This document shows positions 17,801 to 26,994 of a stretch of DNA of 55,475 nucleotides, one piece after another. How positions within the stretch are numbered: the first letter of the stretch is position 1; every line of letters begins with the position of its first letter. The stretch is taken from assembly GCA_910575585.1 (NCBI GenBank), contig CAJTGF010000031.1, positions 1 through 55,475 on the forward strand, read 5' to 3'. The notes below the pieces were generated by a model, which was not told the origin of the DNA, searched no databases, and saw nothing but the letters and a program-made list of their open reading frames with translations. The DNA comes from Clostridiaceae bacterium. GTDB taxonomy: Bacteria; Bacillota; Clostridia; Lachnospirales; Lachnospiraceae. The translations under genes were made by a program, and so were the position numbers.

Positions 17801-17829
17801 ATTATATCTGTTTTCTTTCTGCCGGACAA
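17801..17829 (-). promoter_or_regulatory. Promoter of Rpn-like copy B
   Basis: TTGTCC (17824-17829), 17-base spacer, TATAAT (17801-17806) on the minus strand. Transcription would start near 17794. The rest of 17830-18037 holds only the duplicated flank, with the TGATAGA dyad and no gene. Confidence 0.6.
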
Positions 17830-18037
17830 TAGCTGCCTCTGTACTTTTTATTTTCTCGTTATTTACTCAAATCCGCGTCTGTTTGGAATTCTGCCTGAAT
17901 GCAGGCTGATTGTTTAGATAATTAGATTCCCTTTACATGAACGGTAAAATGATGGTGATAGATTCTTTCGTGTCCTCTTCTATCATCCGGTAAAACTACT
18001 ATATCACGCCCTTCCCTGCTTGTAAACGGGCAAATAA

Positions 18038-18061
18038 AAAGAGTCTCCTGAAAGACTCTTT
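18038..18061 (-). terminator. Terminator of the lipoprotein gene at 18104
   Basis: Perfect 9-bp stem AAAGAGTCT/AGACTCTTT with a 6-base loop; on the minus strand it runs into TTTATTTG. Confidence 0.75.
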
Positions 18062-18103
18062 ACATATGCTTTGGCCCCGAAACGAATGTTACTGCCAATA
18101 TCC

Positions 18104-19423
18104 TTAATACCCCTCAATCACGTTCCTCATCTCATCCGCGGAATACAGACTGCCGTACTCATAAGTAACTGCTTTGGAACTATCATATACCTTCCCAAGC
18201 TCCCTGTCATACTCCTCTCTGCTCATGGAAACGCCGTTCCACTCATACTGATAAACCGGATTCCCCTCCGCGTCAAACTCCATGGCGGCATTGTCATCTC
18301 TCCCATAATATCCTGACGCAACCAGCTTCATCTCCCCGTCAACAATGCTGTAAATCAGGTCGTAGTAATGGTCCATAAGCCCATCCCCATTCCTCAGCAG
18401 GTTCCCGTCGGGAATGTAGTCAAAGCCAAGCCTGTTCAGCTGGGTCACACAAGCTTTCCCGCCGCTGTAATGAATGATGCGGCATCCGCTGGCCTCGCTG
18501 GTTCCCACTTCCACAAGCTGAGGCGCCTCATCCCCGCGCATCTCAATCAATGTGTATCCTCCCGGCTCCCCCACATGGGATTCCCTGTCCAGAAAATCTA
18601 TATAGGCCTGCTTCCATGACTCCTGTGTCTTCCCGCTATCCAATCCGCCGGTTTCAGCCCTGTCTGTTTTGGCCTTGTCCTTTGCCCCAATAAAACCCTT
18701 TGCCGACTCTATGGTTATCACTGCCAGGGCCTGTGACCCGATCTCTGACATCTCCCTCTCATAGATAAACGTCCCGTCCCCGCTTCCCCTATAATAGCGA
18801 ACCGTGGAATAAGGCTGAGCCGCCTGGGGACCGGCCCCAAAACAGTACTGGATAATCACGATAATGTCATCATAACCGTCGCCGTTATAATCCGGAAATG
18901 CAACCGCCTCCACCTGCTCAAACATCTCAGTCCCCACATTATCCTCCGTCGTACCCGGAAGCCGCAAAATCACCTGGCCGTCTTTCTCAATGGTAAACAC
19001 CACATCCGCCAGGGGGTTGCCGGATGTATCCGGCCTGTACGACGCAAACGTCACCTGCCCAAGAGGATTCAGCGTCACATCAAACGTCTGTTCCTCTATC
19101 CGGTCACCCCTGCCGTATAGGTCGCCGGTTTCACTTTGCATCCCGCTGCCTTCCCGCCCGTTCCCCGGCCCTGACTGCTGTGATTCATCCCTTTCTGATT
19201 CAGACAGCCCCGGCTCCATCGCCCCTGGTTCCATCGCCCCTGGTTCCATCGCCCCCGCCTCTAACGGTTCCGTCCCCGTCTCCCCGGCCTTCCCGCTCCC
19301 CTGACGCTCCTCCTGCCCGCCGGTATACACTTCCATCGGTTTATATGCAGATGAACATCCCGCCAGCACCACCACCGCCGCCAGACACCCCAAAATACCC
19401 TTTAACGTTTTCACTGAAATCAT
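18104..19423 (-). CDS. Lipoprotein with a calcium-site-like motif, function unknown
   Basis: The N-terminus MISVKTLKGILGCLAAVVVL leads to an AGCSS lipobox, so the protein is anchored outside the membrane. A low-complexity linker with three perfect GAMEP repeats follows (about residues 58-75). The first folded part contains DYNGDGYDDI, which resembles an FG-GAP/EF-like calcium loop, in a segment resembling integrin-type repeats. The second part holds a YYDLIYSIVDGEMKLVASGYY stretch typical of a family of lachnospiral lipoproteins of unknown role. GAGGAGGA precedes the ATG. The gene starts 17 bases after the MATE stop and may share its transcript. Confidence 0.8.
   Translation of the reverse strand: MISVKTLKGILGCLAAVVVLAGCSSAYKPMEVYTGGQEERQGSGKAGETGTEPLEAGAMEPGAMEPGAMEPGLSESERDESQQSGPGNGREGSGMQSETGDLYGRGDRIEEQTFDVTLNPLGQVTFASYRPDTSGNPLADVVFTIEKDGQVILRLPGTTEDNVGTEMFEQVEAVAFPDYNGDGYDDIIVIIQYCFGAGPQAAQPYSTVRYYRGSGDGTFIYEREMSEIGSQALAVITIESAKGFIGAKDKAKTDRAETGGLDSGKTQESWKQAYIDFLDRESHVGEPGGYTLIEMRGDEAPQLVEVGTSEASGCRIIHYSGGKACVTQLNRLGFDYIPDGNLLRNGDGLMDHYYDLIYSIVDGEMKLVASGYYGRDDNAAMEFDAEGNPVYQYEWNGVSMSREEYDRELGKVYDSSKAVTYEYGSLYSADEMRNVIEGY
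19216..19260. repeat. Three 15-bp tandem repeats inside the lipoprotein gene
   Basis: The unit CCATCGCCCCTGGTT occurs twice perfectly and a third time with changes. It codes for GAMEP in the linker. The copy number can change by slippage without breaking the frame. Confidence 0.8.
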
Positions 19424-19439
19424 GACAATCCTCCTCAGT

Positions 19440-20813
19440 CTATATCCTCACCTTAGTCCATGCCCCGGACTTAAATCTCCACCTGGTCAGCATAAACCTG
19501 CACAGCTGGTCACACACCACCCCGAACCAGATTCCGATAAGCCCCAGGCCCGCCGTATAGCACAGACCATAGGAACAAAGCGTCCGCACAAACGTAACGC
19601 TGAATGTGGATGCAATGGTAGTAAACAGCACATCCCCCGCCCCCCGCAGACACCCCATATAGATAACCTGGGAAATCTGCAGAAGCACAATCACCACAAT
19701 CACCCGCATAATCTCCACGCCGATGGCAATAATATGGGCCTCCTTAAAATACAGGCTGAACAGAAATTCTCCCCCAAGAAGATAGCACACCGCCAGCACC
19801 ATGGAAATCACCAGCCCCATTTTCTGACAGATGCCGCCGTACACCTTTGCAAGCTCCGGCTTCTCCTCCCCCAGACTCCTGCCGATAAGCGCCACGGCCG
19901 CCACCTGCATACCGTCCCCAAAGGAAAAGGAAAGGCTCATCACATTCATTCCCACCTGATGAGCCGCAAAGGCGTCCGTGCCCATCTTTGCGGCCATAAC
20001 CGCCACAGCCATAAACCCCACCCGCAGAAGAATCTGCTCCAGAAAAATATTGGAGCCAATCTGGAAAATACCCTTAAGCGCCGACATCCTAAACCGAATC
20101 TTTCCTGCAATCATATAGGGAATACTGACAAAACTGTCCTTCTGCAAAATAGAGGCAATGCTCATGCCGCAGGCCACCACGGTCCCAAACACCGTGGCCA
20201 GGGCTGCCCCGTAAATCCCCAGAGCCGGAAACCCAAACTTTCCGCCGATAAGCAGATAATTTCCAATCATATTCAGCACATTGGCCGTCACATTGGTCTT
20301 CATGGCAATCTTCGTCCGCCCCGCTCCCCGCTGGGCCGCATTGATGACCAAAGACACAATATTAAACATCATGCCTCCCATAATGATTCGAAAATAAGCC
20401 GCTGCGCTGGCACGGGTATCCTCATTGGACCCGCACAGGCGGATAATAGGGTCCGCCAGCGCCACGCAGAGAAAGCTGACCACAACCCCGGCCAGAACCA
20501 CAAACACCAGAGCCGCCGCCAGCGTCCGGTTGGCCCCGTCCCTGTCATTCTGTCCCTTTCTCCTGGCCACAATGGCAGACACCGCCACATTGGTGGCCAC
20601 AAACATGGCCAGACCGATAAACTTAGGCTGGGTCGTCAGGCCCACCGCCGCCACCGCGTAAGCCCCCATGGAACTTACCATCAGCGAATCAATCATGCCC
20701 GCCAAAGCCACAAAAAACGACTCCAGAACCGCAGGCCACGCCATCTGAAAGGTCTCTCTTACAATTGACTTTGACGGCTCTTTTGTCCCGTTTTCCCCAT
20801 CCATTACCGTCAT
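19440..20813 (-). CDS. MATE family efflux transporter
   Basis: About 457 residues with twelve hydrophobic segments in two halves. The N-terminal helix AWPAVLESFFVALAGMIDSL and the VGLTTQPKFIG and NVAVSAIVARRKGQND segments are typical of the MATE family, as is the halfway repeat IGSNIFLEQILLRVGFMAVA. It would export organic cations or drugs with a sodium or proton gradient; the substrate is not predictable. It starts 38 bases after the HAD gene stop and runs in the same direction, with the lipoprotein gene following. Confidence 0.93.
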   Translation of the reverse strand: MTVMDGENGTKEPSKSIVRETFQMAWPAVLESFFVALAGMIDSLMVSSMGAYAVAAVGLTTQPKFIGLAMFVATNVAVSAIVARRKGQNDRDGANRTLAAALVFVVLAGVVVSFLCVALADPIIRLCGSNEDTRASAAAYFRIIMGGMMFNIVSLVINAAQRGAGRTKIAMKTNVTANVLNMIGNYLLIGGKFGFPALGIYGAALATVFGTVVACGMSIASILQKDSFVSIPYMIAGKIRFRMSALKGIFQIGSNIFLEQILLRVGFMAVAVMAAKMGTDAFAAHQVGMNVMSLSFSFGDGMQVAAVALIGRSLGEEKPELAKVYGGICQKMGLVISMVLAVCYLLGGEFLFSLYFKEAHIIAIGVEIMRVIVVIVLLQISQVIYMGCLRGAGDVLFTTIASTFSVTFVRTLCSYGLCYTAGLGLIGIWFGVVCDQLCRFMLTRWRFKSGAWTKVRI

Positions 20814-20851
20814 CCCCTTTCCCCTTATGTTCCATTCTCATAAACAAAAAA

Positions 20852-21463
20852 CTATCTAAGTCTTGCGATGACTTTTTTAAGCGTCTCTGCTTCTCCATCC
20901 GCAAAGCAATACCCATCCATGCCGCAGGCCCTTCCGCCCTCGATATTCAAAGGCTGATCATCAACAAAAAAACACTCCTCCGGTCTTAGCCCAAACCGGT
21001 CAAACAGATGCCTGTACATCTCCTTTTGAGGCTTCATGCATTTTACTTCCGCCGAAAACAGCACTCCGTCAAAAAGCCGGATGCCAGGGATTACGTCCCC
21101 ATAACACTTTAACATCCTAAGTGACGCGTTGGAACACAGATACAGCCCATAGCCATCCCTCTTTAAGTCGGTAACCAGCTCCTCCATCCCCGGCACCGGC
21201 CACATGCAATATTCATGCCAATGCTCCAGACAAAGCCTTGCCGCCTCCTTCTCATTGTCCGTCTTAAGCCTGCCCTGCATCCGCCGAAGCGCCTCATCCT
21301 CCGCCATCACGCCCATGTCCAACATCAGCCATTCCGGCGACACAAACACCGAAGTATTCACCGACTGGGCCTGTTCCTCATCCTTTACAAAATGCCTGAC
21401 CACCCGAAACGAATCATAAAACACCAACACATTGCCCATATCAAACACCAGATTTCGGATCAT
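20852..21463 (-). CDS. HAD family hydrolase (YihX-like phosphatase)
   Basis: About 203 residues. Motif I is FDMGNVLVFYD, the DxGNV variant also seen in YihX-type sugar phosphatases. The CSNASLRML segment holds the motif II Ser, the Lys is in EVKCMKPQKEMYRH, and motif IV is EECFFVDDQPLNIEGG. Length and cap fit HAD subfamily IA. The substrate is probably a small phosphometabolite. I chose ATG 21463, preceded by AAGGAAGGG, rather than the upstream in-frame codon at 21514. Confidence 0.85.
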   Translation of the reverse strand: MIRNLVFDMGNVLVFYDSFRVVRHFVKDEEQAQSVNTSVFVSPEWLMLDMGVMAEDEALRRMQGRLKTDNEKEAARLCLEHWHEYCMWPVPGMEELVTDLKRDGYGLYLCSNASLRMLKCYGDVIPGIRLFDGVLFSAEVKCMKPQKEMYRHLFDRFGLRPEECFFVDDQPLNIEGGRACGMDGYCFADGEAETLKKVIARLR

Positions 21464-21548
21464 GATCCAACACCCTTCCTTTCTTGGATCCGCTCTCACA
21501 GCAATCCAAAACACGTCTCACAGCTTCCCTATCAGCCTGCTCCATAGC

Positions 21549-21589
21549 AAAAAACCCCCGCCCCAGGACGTGCCTGAAAAACGGGGGAT
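21549..21589 (-). terminator. Terminator at the end of the scfA-scfB-secDF-tgt-yajC run
   Basis: On the minus strand the stem CCCCCG...CGGGGG with an inner CAGG/CCTG pair is followed by TTTTTT, 15 bases after yajC. Confidence 0.8.
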
Positions 21590-21603
21590 CCTCCCTCAAA
21601 TCC

Positions 21604-21876
21604 TTACTCCGGCTTCTCCACCTGCACGATGGCGCTTTTCTGCATGGGAATCCGACAGTTCTTATTATTGCCAAACTCAATAATGACCGTATCGTCGGTC
21701 ATGTCGATTACAACACCGTAAAACCCGCTGGAGGTCAAGATCGTATCGCCTACGGCAATGCTCTCCATCAGCTCCGCCACCCGCTTCTTCTCTTTATTCT
21801 GAGGACGGATCGCAACAAAATACATAAGCCCGATCAAAAACGCGGCATACACCACCCAGAATCCAACTCCACCCAT
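21604..21876 (-). CDS. yajC: Preprotein translocase subunit YajC
   Basis: A 90-residue protein with one N-terminal membrane helix (VVYAAFLIGLMYFVAI) followed by the conserved RPQNKEKKR motif and a small beta domain (VGDTILTSSGFYGVV). It is an accessory subunit of the Sec translocon that associates with SecD and SecF. It lies 59 bases after tgt and is the last gene of the cluster, before a strong terminator. Confidence 0.95.
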   Translation of the reverse strand: MGGVGFWVVYAAFLIGLMYFVAIRPQNKEKKRVAELMESIAVGDTILTSSGFYGVVIDMTDDTVIIEFGNNKNCRIPMQKSAIVQVEKPE

Positions 21877-21935
21877 AGCTATAAATCCTCCTTACCCGGT
21901 TTCTCACCGCCTCGCACGTAAAATCCGGTTTCTCT

Positions 21936-23072
21936 TTAATTTTGTCCGCCTGCCATGGCCTCCAGCTTTGCAGCCTTGTACTGGCTATAGCGGTGTTCTT
22001 CGATCGCGTCGCGGATCTCTTCCATCATTTTATTATAAAAATACAAATTATGCAAGACGCATAATCTCATCCCCAGCATCTCCTTGGCTTTCAAAAGATG
22101 CCGGATGTAGGCTCTGCTGTAAGACCGGCAGGCCGGACAAGTACACCCCTCCTCAATAGGCCGGGGATCCAGCTCATATTTTTGGTTAAACAGATTCAAT
22201 TTCCCTTGGTTGGTGTACACATGGCCATGGCGTCCGTTTCTGGAAGGATACACACAGTCAAAAAAATCCACGCCCCGGTCCACTGACTCCAAAATATTGG
22301 CCGGCGTTCCCACTCCCATCAGATAAGTAGGCTTATCCTTTGGCAAATAAGGGACCGTCTCGTCCAGGATCTGGTACATCTCCTCATGGCTCTCCCCTAC
22401 CGCCAGACCTCCCAGGGCATAGCCGTCCAGATCCAGAGCCGAAATGGTCTTGGCATGAGCGATCCGAATATCCTCAAAAGTTCCGCCCTGATTGATCCCA
22501 AACAAAAGCTGCTCTTTGTTGATGGTGTCCTCCAGACTGTTAAGCCGCTGCATTTCCTGCCTGCACCGCTCCAGCCACCTGGTAGTCCGGTCCACGGAAT
22601 TCTGCATATACTCCCTGGTAGCCGGATGGGGCGGACACTCATCAAAAGCCATGGCCATGGTGGAACCCAGATTAGACTGGATCTGCATACTCTCCTCCGG
22701 CCCCATAAAGATCTTCCTGCCGTCAATATGGGAATTAAAATACACGCCCTCTTCCTTGATCTTCCTCATACCGGCCAGGGAAAACACCTGAAACCCGCCG
22801 GAGTCCGTAAGGATCGGTCTGTCCCAGTTCATAAACCGGTGAAGCCCGCCAAACTCCTTGATCAGTCTGTCCCCTGTCCGCACATGAAGATGGTAGGTGT
22901 TGGACAGTTCCACCTGGGTCCCGATCATCCGCAGATCGTCTGTGGAGACGGCCCCCTTGATGGCTGCCACAGTCCCCACATTCATAAACACCGGCGTCTG
23001 GATCGTCCCGTGAACCGTCTTCACCTGAGCCCGTTTTGCCCGCCCGTCTTGGGCAATTATCTTATATTCCAT
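21936..23072 (-). CDS. tgt: tRNA-guanine(34) transglycosylase
   Basis: Exchanges guanine 34 for preQ1 in tRNAs with GUN anticodons. The 378 residues show DSGGFQVFSL with the active-site Asp, NQGGTFEDIR, the nucleophilic Asp in GVDFFDCVYPSRNGRHG, and the zinc ligands CTCPACRSYSRAYIRHL with a later His in VLHNLYFY. The start lies one base after the secDF stop codon, so expression is tightly coupled. The tgt-yajC-secDF association is widespread in bacteria. Confidence 0.97.
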   Translation of the reverse strand: MEYKIIAQDGRAKRAQVKTVHGTIQTPVFMNVGTVAAIKGAVSTDDLRMIGTQVELSNTYHLHVRTGDRLIKEFGGLHRFMNWDRPILTDSGGFQVFSLAGMRKIKEEGVYFNSHIDGRKIFMGPEESMQIQSNLGSTMAMAFDECPPHPATREYMQNSVDRTTRWLERCRQEMQRLNSLEDTINKEQLLFGINQGGTFEDIRIAHAKTISALDLDGYALGGLAVGESHEEMYQILDETVPYLPKDKPTYLMGVGTPANILESVDRGVDFFDCVYPSRNGRHGHVYTNQGKLNLFNQKYELDPRPIEEGCTCPACRSYSRAYIRHLLKAKEMLGMRLCVLHNLYFYNKMMEEIRDAIEEHRYSQYKAAKLEAMAGGQN

Positions 23073-23073
23073 A

Positions 23074-25200
23074 CTACTCTGCCTTAACTTCTTTCTTCTT
23101 CATTGTCAGCACATACCACAACGCCCCTGTGACGCAGATGGAAGAATACCCTCCGAAGATAATACCGGCCATAAGAGGCAGGGCAAACTCACGAATAGAG
23201 GAAACTCCCAGAATAAACAGCACAAGCACCATAATAAAAGTAGTCACCGACGTGTTGATGCTTCTGGTAAATGTCTCCGAAATGCTGCGGTTCACCAGAG
23301 CCGCCAAATCCTCCTTGTGGCTCTTTGTCTGCAAATTCTCCCGGATGCGGTCAAAGATCACGATGGTGGCATTGATGGAATACCCCACGATCGTCAGCAT
23401 GCAGGCGATAAATGTAGAGCCCACAGGCCATTTAGCCACCGCATAGCAGGTAAGGACCACCATTACGTCATGGACCAGAGCCAGCACCGCGCTGGCCGCA
23501 AACCGGATGTCCTTAAAACGGAACCAGATATAGATCAGCATACAGATGGTGGAGATCACAACCGCCACCAGAGCGTCCTGCTTCATCTCATTGCTGACTG
23601 CGCCGGAAATACTTTCCGCCGTGATCTTGTCCGCGTCCACGCCGAACTGCTCCACCAAAGCATCGTTAAGCGCCTGCCTCTGATCTACATTCAGCGTCTT
23701 TGTCTTAATGATGACTTCTGTGGTCCCTGTCACCTTCTGCGTCTGAACCTGGGAATCCCCTGTGATCTTTTCGACTACAGGCACTACATTGGAAGAAATA
23801 TCCTCCAGGCTCATATCCTCGTTAAATGTCACGTTGGTGGAAGTGCCGCCTTTAAAGTCCATACCGTAGTTGAGAGCTCCTTTTCCGGAAGAAGCGCCCA
23901 TGCCCATAAATACCCAGCCTATGACAATAGCTGCCGCGGAGACCGTGAAAAATACCTTCCTCTTCCCCAGAAAATTCGTGACCTTAACATCTTTCCTGAC
24001 GCCATAGAACTTCACGTCCTGGAATCCCGCCGCATACAGGGCATACAGGGCTCCCTTTGTCACAAACAAAGCCGTGAACATGGACAGAATGATACCGATA
24101 GCCAACGTGGAAGCAAACCCTTTCACCGTGCCGGAACCTCTCCAGAACAGCACTACCGCCGCAATAAGGGTGGTCACATTGCCGTCGATGATGGCAGACA
24201 GAGCCTTGGCAAATCCTGTCTTGATGGCTGACTTCACGGTCTTTCCCACACCGATTTCTTCCTTAATACGGGTAAAGATGATAACATTGGCGTCCACCGC
24301 CATACCGATGGACAAGATGATGCCTGCAATACCCGGAAGGGTAAGGGTCACCTCAAAAGCGGACAGAAGGATAATCTCCAGTCCCACATACAGACACAGC
24401 GCCAGGGCGGATGCAAGTCCCGGGATCCGGTACGCTGCAATCATAAACATCACTACGATAAGAAATCCCGCAGCGGCAGCCTGAAGGCTGGTGGAAATAG
24501 CCTCCTGCCCTAACTTTGCTCCCACCACATTAGAACGCAGCTCCTCCAATTCCAGGGATAACGAACCGATACGGATGGTAGCCGCCAGATTCTCCGCCTC
24601 CTCGTAGTCCCTCATCCCCTCAATATAGCACTCTCCGCCGGTAATAGCCGTATTGACCATAGGAGCGGATTTAATCGCGTTATCGTAGATAATATAGATA
24701 GGTTTGCCGATATTGGCTTCGGTGGCCTCGGCAAACTTCTGGCTCCCCTCGTCGGTGAGAGTCAGGCTGACCACATTTTCCCTTATGCCGTTTTTATCTA
24801 TGATGCCGGCTTTGGCGCTTTTCACCTGATCGCCGGTCAGGATAACATTGCCCTGCTCATCCATAAAAGACAGAGACCCCGGCTTTCCCAGTTCCGCCAA
24901 AATACGGTTGGCATCCGACTCACCGGGAATATCGATATTAATGCGGTTGCTGCCCTCCTGGTACACCTCTGCCTCCGTGCTGTACCCCTGCGCCCTCTGC
25001 TGCAGTTTGTACACCGTATCGGACATATCTTCCGCCGAAGGGTCAGCCTTGTCGGCCTGATAGGTAATGCTGACACCGCCTTCCAGGTCCAGTCCCAGCT
25101 TGATATCATCCATGGTATCATAGCCGAAATACCCGAACAGGCCGATGCTGAACAGGATCGCCAGCAGACCTAAAAACCCCTTTCCTTTACTGCTTTTCAT
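23074..25200 (-). CDS. secDF: Protein-export membrane protein SecDF (fused)
   Basis: About 708 residues. Residues 1-~400 are SecD: an N-terminal helix, the DIKLGLDLEGGVSITYQ beta domain, the periplasmic-type P1 domain with ITGGECYIEG, and five helices (AGIILSIGMAVDANVIIFTRIKEE). Residues ~420-708 are SecF: FFTVSAAAIVIGWVFMG, GMDFKGGTS, and VGYSINATIVIFDRIRENL. Each half shows the usual membrane signature. The complex uses the proton motive force to pull translocated protein out of SecYEG. The start has an AAAGGAG site. Confidence 0.97.
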   Translation of the reverse strand: MKSSKGKGFLGLLAILFSIGLFGYFGYDTMDDIKLGLDLEGGVSITYQADKADPSAEDMSDTVYKLQQRAQGYSTEAEVYQEGSNRINIDIPGESDANRILAELGKPGSLSFMDEQGNVILTGDQVKSAKAGIIDKNGIRENVVSLTLTDEGSQKFAEATEANIGKPIYIIYDNAIKSAPMVNTAITGGECYIEGMRDYEEAENLAATIRIGSLSLELEELRSNVVGAKLGQEAISTSLQAAAAGFLIVVMFMIAAYRIPGLASALALCLYVGLEIILLSAFEVTLTLPGIAGIILSIGMAVDANVIIFTRIKEEIGVGKTVKSAIKTGFAKALSAIIDGNVTTLIAAVVLFWRGSGTVKGFASTLAIGIILSMFTALFVTKGALYALYAAGFQDVKFYGVRKDVKVTNFLGKRKVFFTVSAAAIVIGWVFMGMGASSGKGALNYGMDFKGGTSTNVTFNEDMSLEDISSNVVPVVEKITGDSQVQTQKVTGTTEVIIKTKTLNVDQRQALNDALVEQFGVDADKITAESISGAVSNEMKQDALVAVVISTICMLIYIWFRFKDIRFAASAVLALVHDVMVVLTCYAVAKWPVGSTFIACMLTIVGYSINATIVIFDRIRENLQTKSHKEDLAALVNRSISETFTRSINTSVTTFIMVLVLFILGVSSIREFALPLMAGIIFGGYSSICVTGALWYVLTMKKKEVKAE

Positions 25201-25243
25201 AACATTTATCTCCTTTGTTTTTAAAATTATCGCCTCTGCTATG

Positions 25244-26635
25244 CTACTGGGCCAAAGCTGCCTTTATCATAATGGAACACTCGACCCTCTTCTTTTCCAT
25301 CTCACACCCGATATCGTAGGCATCGGTAATGGAGCCGTGGAAATTGTAGGAGTTAGCCGCGCAGCCGCCGCTGCAGTAGAACCTTGCGAAACAATCCCTG
25401 CATTTGTCTTTGGCATAGACATTGCACAACTTAAACTCGTCCCTGACTTTGGTGTTGGTGATGCCCTGGTCCACATTGCCCAAAAGAAAATCCTCCTGAC
25501 CCACAAACTGATGGCAGGGATACAGATCCCCCCACGGCGTCACCGCCAAATACTCGGTCCCGGAACCGCAGCCGGACAGACGCTTGGCAACACAGGGGCC
25601 TTGATTCAGGTCGATCATAAAATGGAAGAATTGAAACCCTCTCCCCTCCTTGTGCCGCTTCACATACTCTTTGGCCAGAATGTCATACTCCTGAAGGATC
25701 GTAGGCAGATCCTCCTCCCGGATGGCGTAAGGCTTATCCGGCGACGCCACCACCGGCTCTATGGACATCTGCTTAAATCCCAGATCCGCAAAGTGGAGCA
25801 CATCCCGGGAAAAATCCAGATTATTCCTTGTAAAAGTCCCCCTTACATAGTAATTGGCCTGATCTCTGCTGTCTGCGAACTTCCGGAACTTGGGAACGAT
25901 CAGGTCATAGCTTCCCGCCCCATTGCGAAACGGCCGCATCTTGTCGTTGACTTCCTTCCTGCCGTCCAGGCTTAAGACCACATTGCCCATCTCCCGGTTG
26001 CAGAACTCCATGATCTCGTCGTTGAGCAAAACACCGTTGGTAGTCAGGGTAAAACGGAAATGCTTATTGTGGATCTTCTCCTGGGAGCGGCCGTACTCCA
26101 CCAGCTGCTTTACCACCTGCCAGTTCATCAGCGGCTCCCCGCCGAAAAAATCCACCTCCAGATTTCTTCTGCTGCCGGAGTTTGCTATGAGGAAATCAAG
26201 AGCTTTCTTTCCCACCTCAAAACTCATAAGCGCCCGCCGTCCGTGGTACTCTCCTTCCTCTGCAAAACAGTACTGACAAGCCAGGTTGCAGTCGTGGGCA
26301 ATATGCAGGCACAGAGCTTTCACCACGGTCTTTCTGTTCTTAAAATCGGTCACATACTCCCTGTAAACATCTTTCGTAAACAGCTCCTCATTATCGATCA
26401 GTTCCTGTATGTCTGACAGTGCATCCTCAATATCCTGGAATTCGTAAACATCTGAAAGCCTGGCTCTCACTTCCTCCTTTAACGGTTCCGGAATGGGCTT
26501 TGGCCTTTCCATGTCCGCCAGTTTCCCGGACAGATACTCCACTGCGTCGTACACCACATCATCTGCCACATGGACCGAGCCGCTGTTTATGTCCATAATG
26601 ATATCATACCCATTATTTTTATACTGATGAATCAC
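25244..26635 (-). CDS. scfB: Radical SAM thioether maturase of the SCIFF peptide
   Basis: About 463 residues. The radical SAM cluster motif CNLACQYCFAEEG (CxxxCxxC) lies near residue 118. The C-terminal SPASM part carries further cysteine ligands in CGSGTEYLAVTPWGDLYPC, KCRDCFARFYCSGGC and DIGCEMEKKRVEC. The first ~90 residues form the peptide-binding RRE-like region. The enzyme installs thioether links between cysteines and alpha carbons of the SCIFF precursor, encoded 152 bases upstream at 26788-26934. The start is GTG 26635 with AAGGAG seven bases before it. Confidence 0.95.
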   Translation of the reverse strand: MIHQYKNNGYDIIMDINSGSVHVADDVVYDAVEYLSGKLADMERPKPIPEPLKEEVRARLSDVYEFQDIEDALSDIQELIDNEELFTKDVYREYVTDFKNRKTVVKALCLHIAHDCNLACQYCFAEEGEYHGRRALMSFEVGKKALDFLIANSGSRRNLEVDFFGGEPLMNWQVVKQLVEYGRSQEKIHNKHFRFTLTTNGVLLNDEIMEFCNREMGNVVLSLDGRKEVNDKMRPFRNGAGSYDLIVPKFRKFADSRDQANYYVRGTFTRNNLDFSRDVLHFADLGFKQMSIEPVVASPDKPYAIREEDLPTILQEYDILAKEYVKRHKEGRGFQFFHFMIDLNQGPCVAKRLSGCGSGTEYLAVTPWGDLYPCHQFVGQEDFLLGNVDQGITNTKVRDEFKLCNVYAKDKCRDCFARFYCSGGCAANSYNFHGSITDAYDIGCEMEKKRVECSIMIKAALAQ

Positions 26636-26663
26636 TGTTATTCTCCTTCATGATTAATACGCG

Positions 26664-26688
26664 AAAAAGCTGCCCCGCCTCAGGCAGC
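26664..26688 (-). terminator. Stem-loop with T-run between scfA and scfB (attenuator-like)
   Basis: On the minus strand GCTGCC-N8-GGCAGC is followed directly by TTTTT. Its position between precursor and maturase would let most transcripts stop after scfA, giving more peptide than enzyme. Confidence 0.65.
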
Positions 26689-26729
26689 GGTCTGTAAAAT
26701 ACGCGACAAACTTCGTCTGACATAGAAAG

Positions 26730-26760
26730 TACCCCTACAATCCCTGGGACCATAGGGGTA
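26730..26760 (-). other. Stem-loop just downstream of scfA
   Basis: Perfect 8-bp arms TACCCCTA/TAGGGGTA with an inner TCCC/GGGA pair, 27 bases after the scfA stop. It probably stabilises the 3' end of the short scfA message. Confidence 0.6.
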
Positions 26761-26787
26761 CATGTCTGCTTCCTGGGAGTAAAGATA

Positions 26788-26934
26788 TTACCGGTTGCTG
26801 TTCTCGCAGCTCTGATTTCCCACGGTGCAGGAAGTCTTGCATGCGGACTGGCAGGAGGTCTGGCACTCGCCGCAGCCGCCGTTTTTCATGGTGTTCTTTA
26901 ACGTATTCTTGCTTAAGGTCTTTACTTTTTTCAT
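26788..26934 (-). CDS. scfA: SCIFF (six cysteines in forty-five) ribosomal peptide precursor
   Basis: A 48-residue frame: start MKKVKTLSKNTLKNTM, then GGCGECQTSCQSACKTSC and a last Cys in QSCENSNR. The six cysteines are at positions 21, 24, 28, 32, 36 and 43, which defines the SCIFF family, a peptide conserved across Clostridia and modified by the adjacent radical SAM maturase. GGAGGA precedes the ATG by a good spacing, and the gene has its own promoter (26995-27023). The role of the modified peptide is unknown. A longer overlapping frame at 26735-26983 in another phase is not a gene. Confidence 0.96.
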   Translation of the reverse strand: MKKVKTLSKNTLKNTMKNGGCGECQTSCQSACKTSCTVGNQSCENSNR

Positions 26935-26994
26935 GGTTTGCTTTCCTCCATCTCTTAAATGCGTCCCTTAGGTTCTTTCTCAACGCTTCTATAA

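Larger units (their letters stand above)
16809..18013. repeat. Direct repeat, copy B (Rpn-like nuclease unit with flanks)
   Basis: Near-identical to 12410-13799 apart from the MITE, the length of the tail repeats and a few substitutions. The two copies are in the same direction and enclose the merR-flavoprotein pair, so recombination between them would delete that pair. Confidence 0.9.

Noticed and set aside
26735-26983. An 82-residue frame over scfA
   Set aside because: It is another phase of the SCIFF gene; the 48-residue frame has the ribosome site and the six-cysteine pattern.
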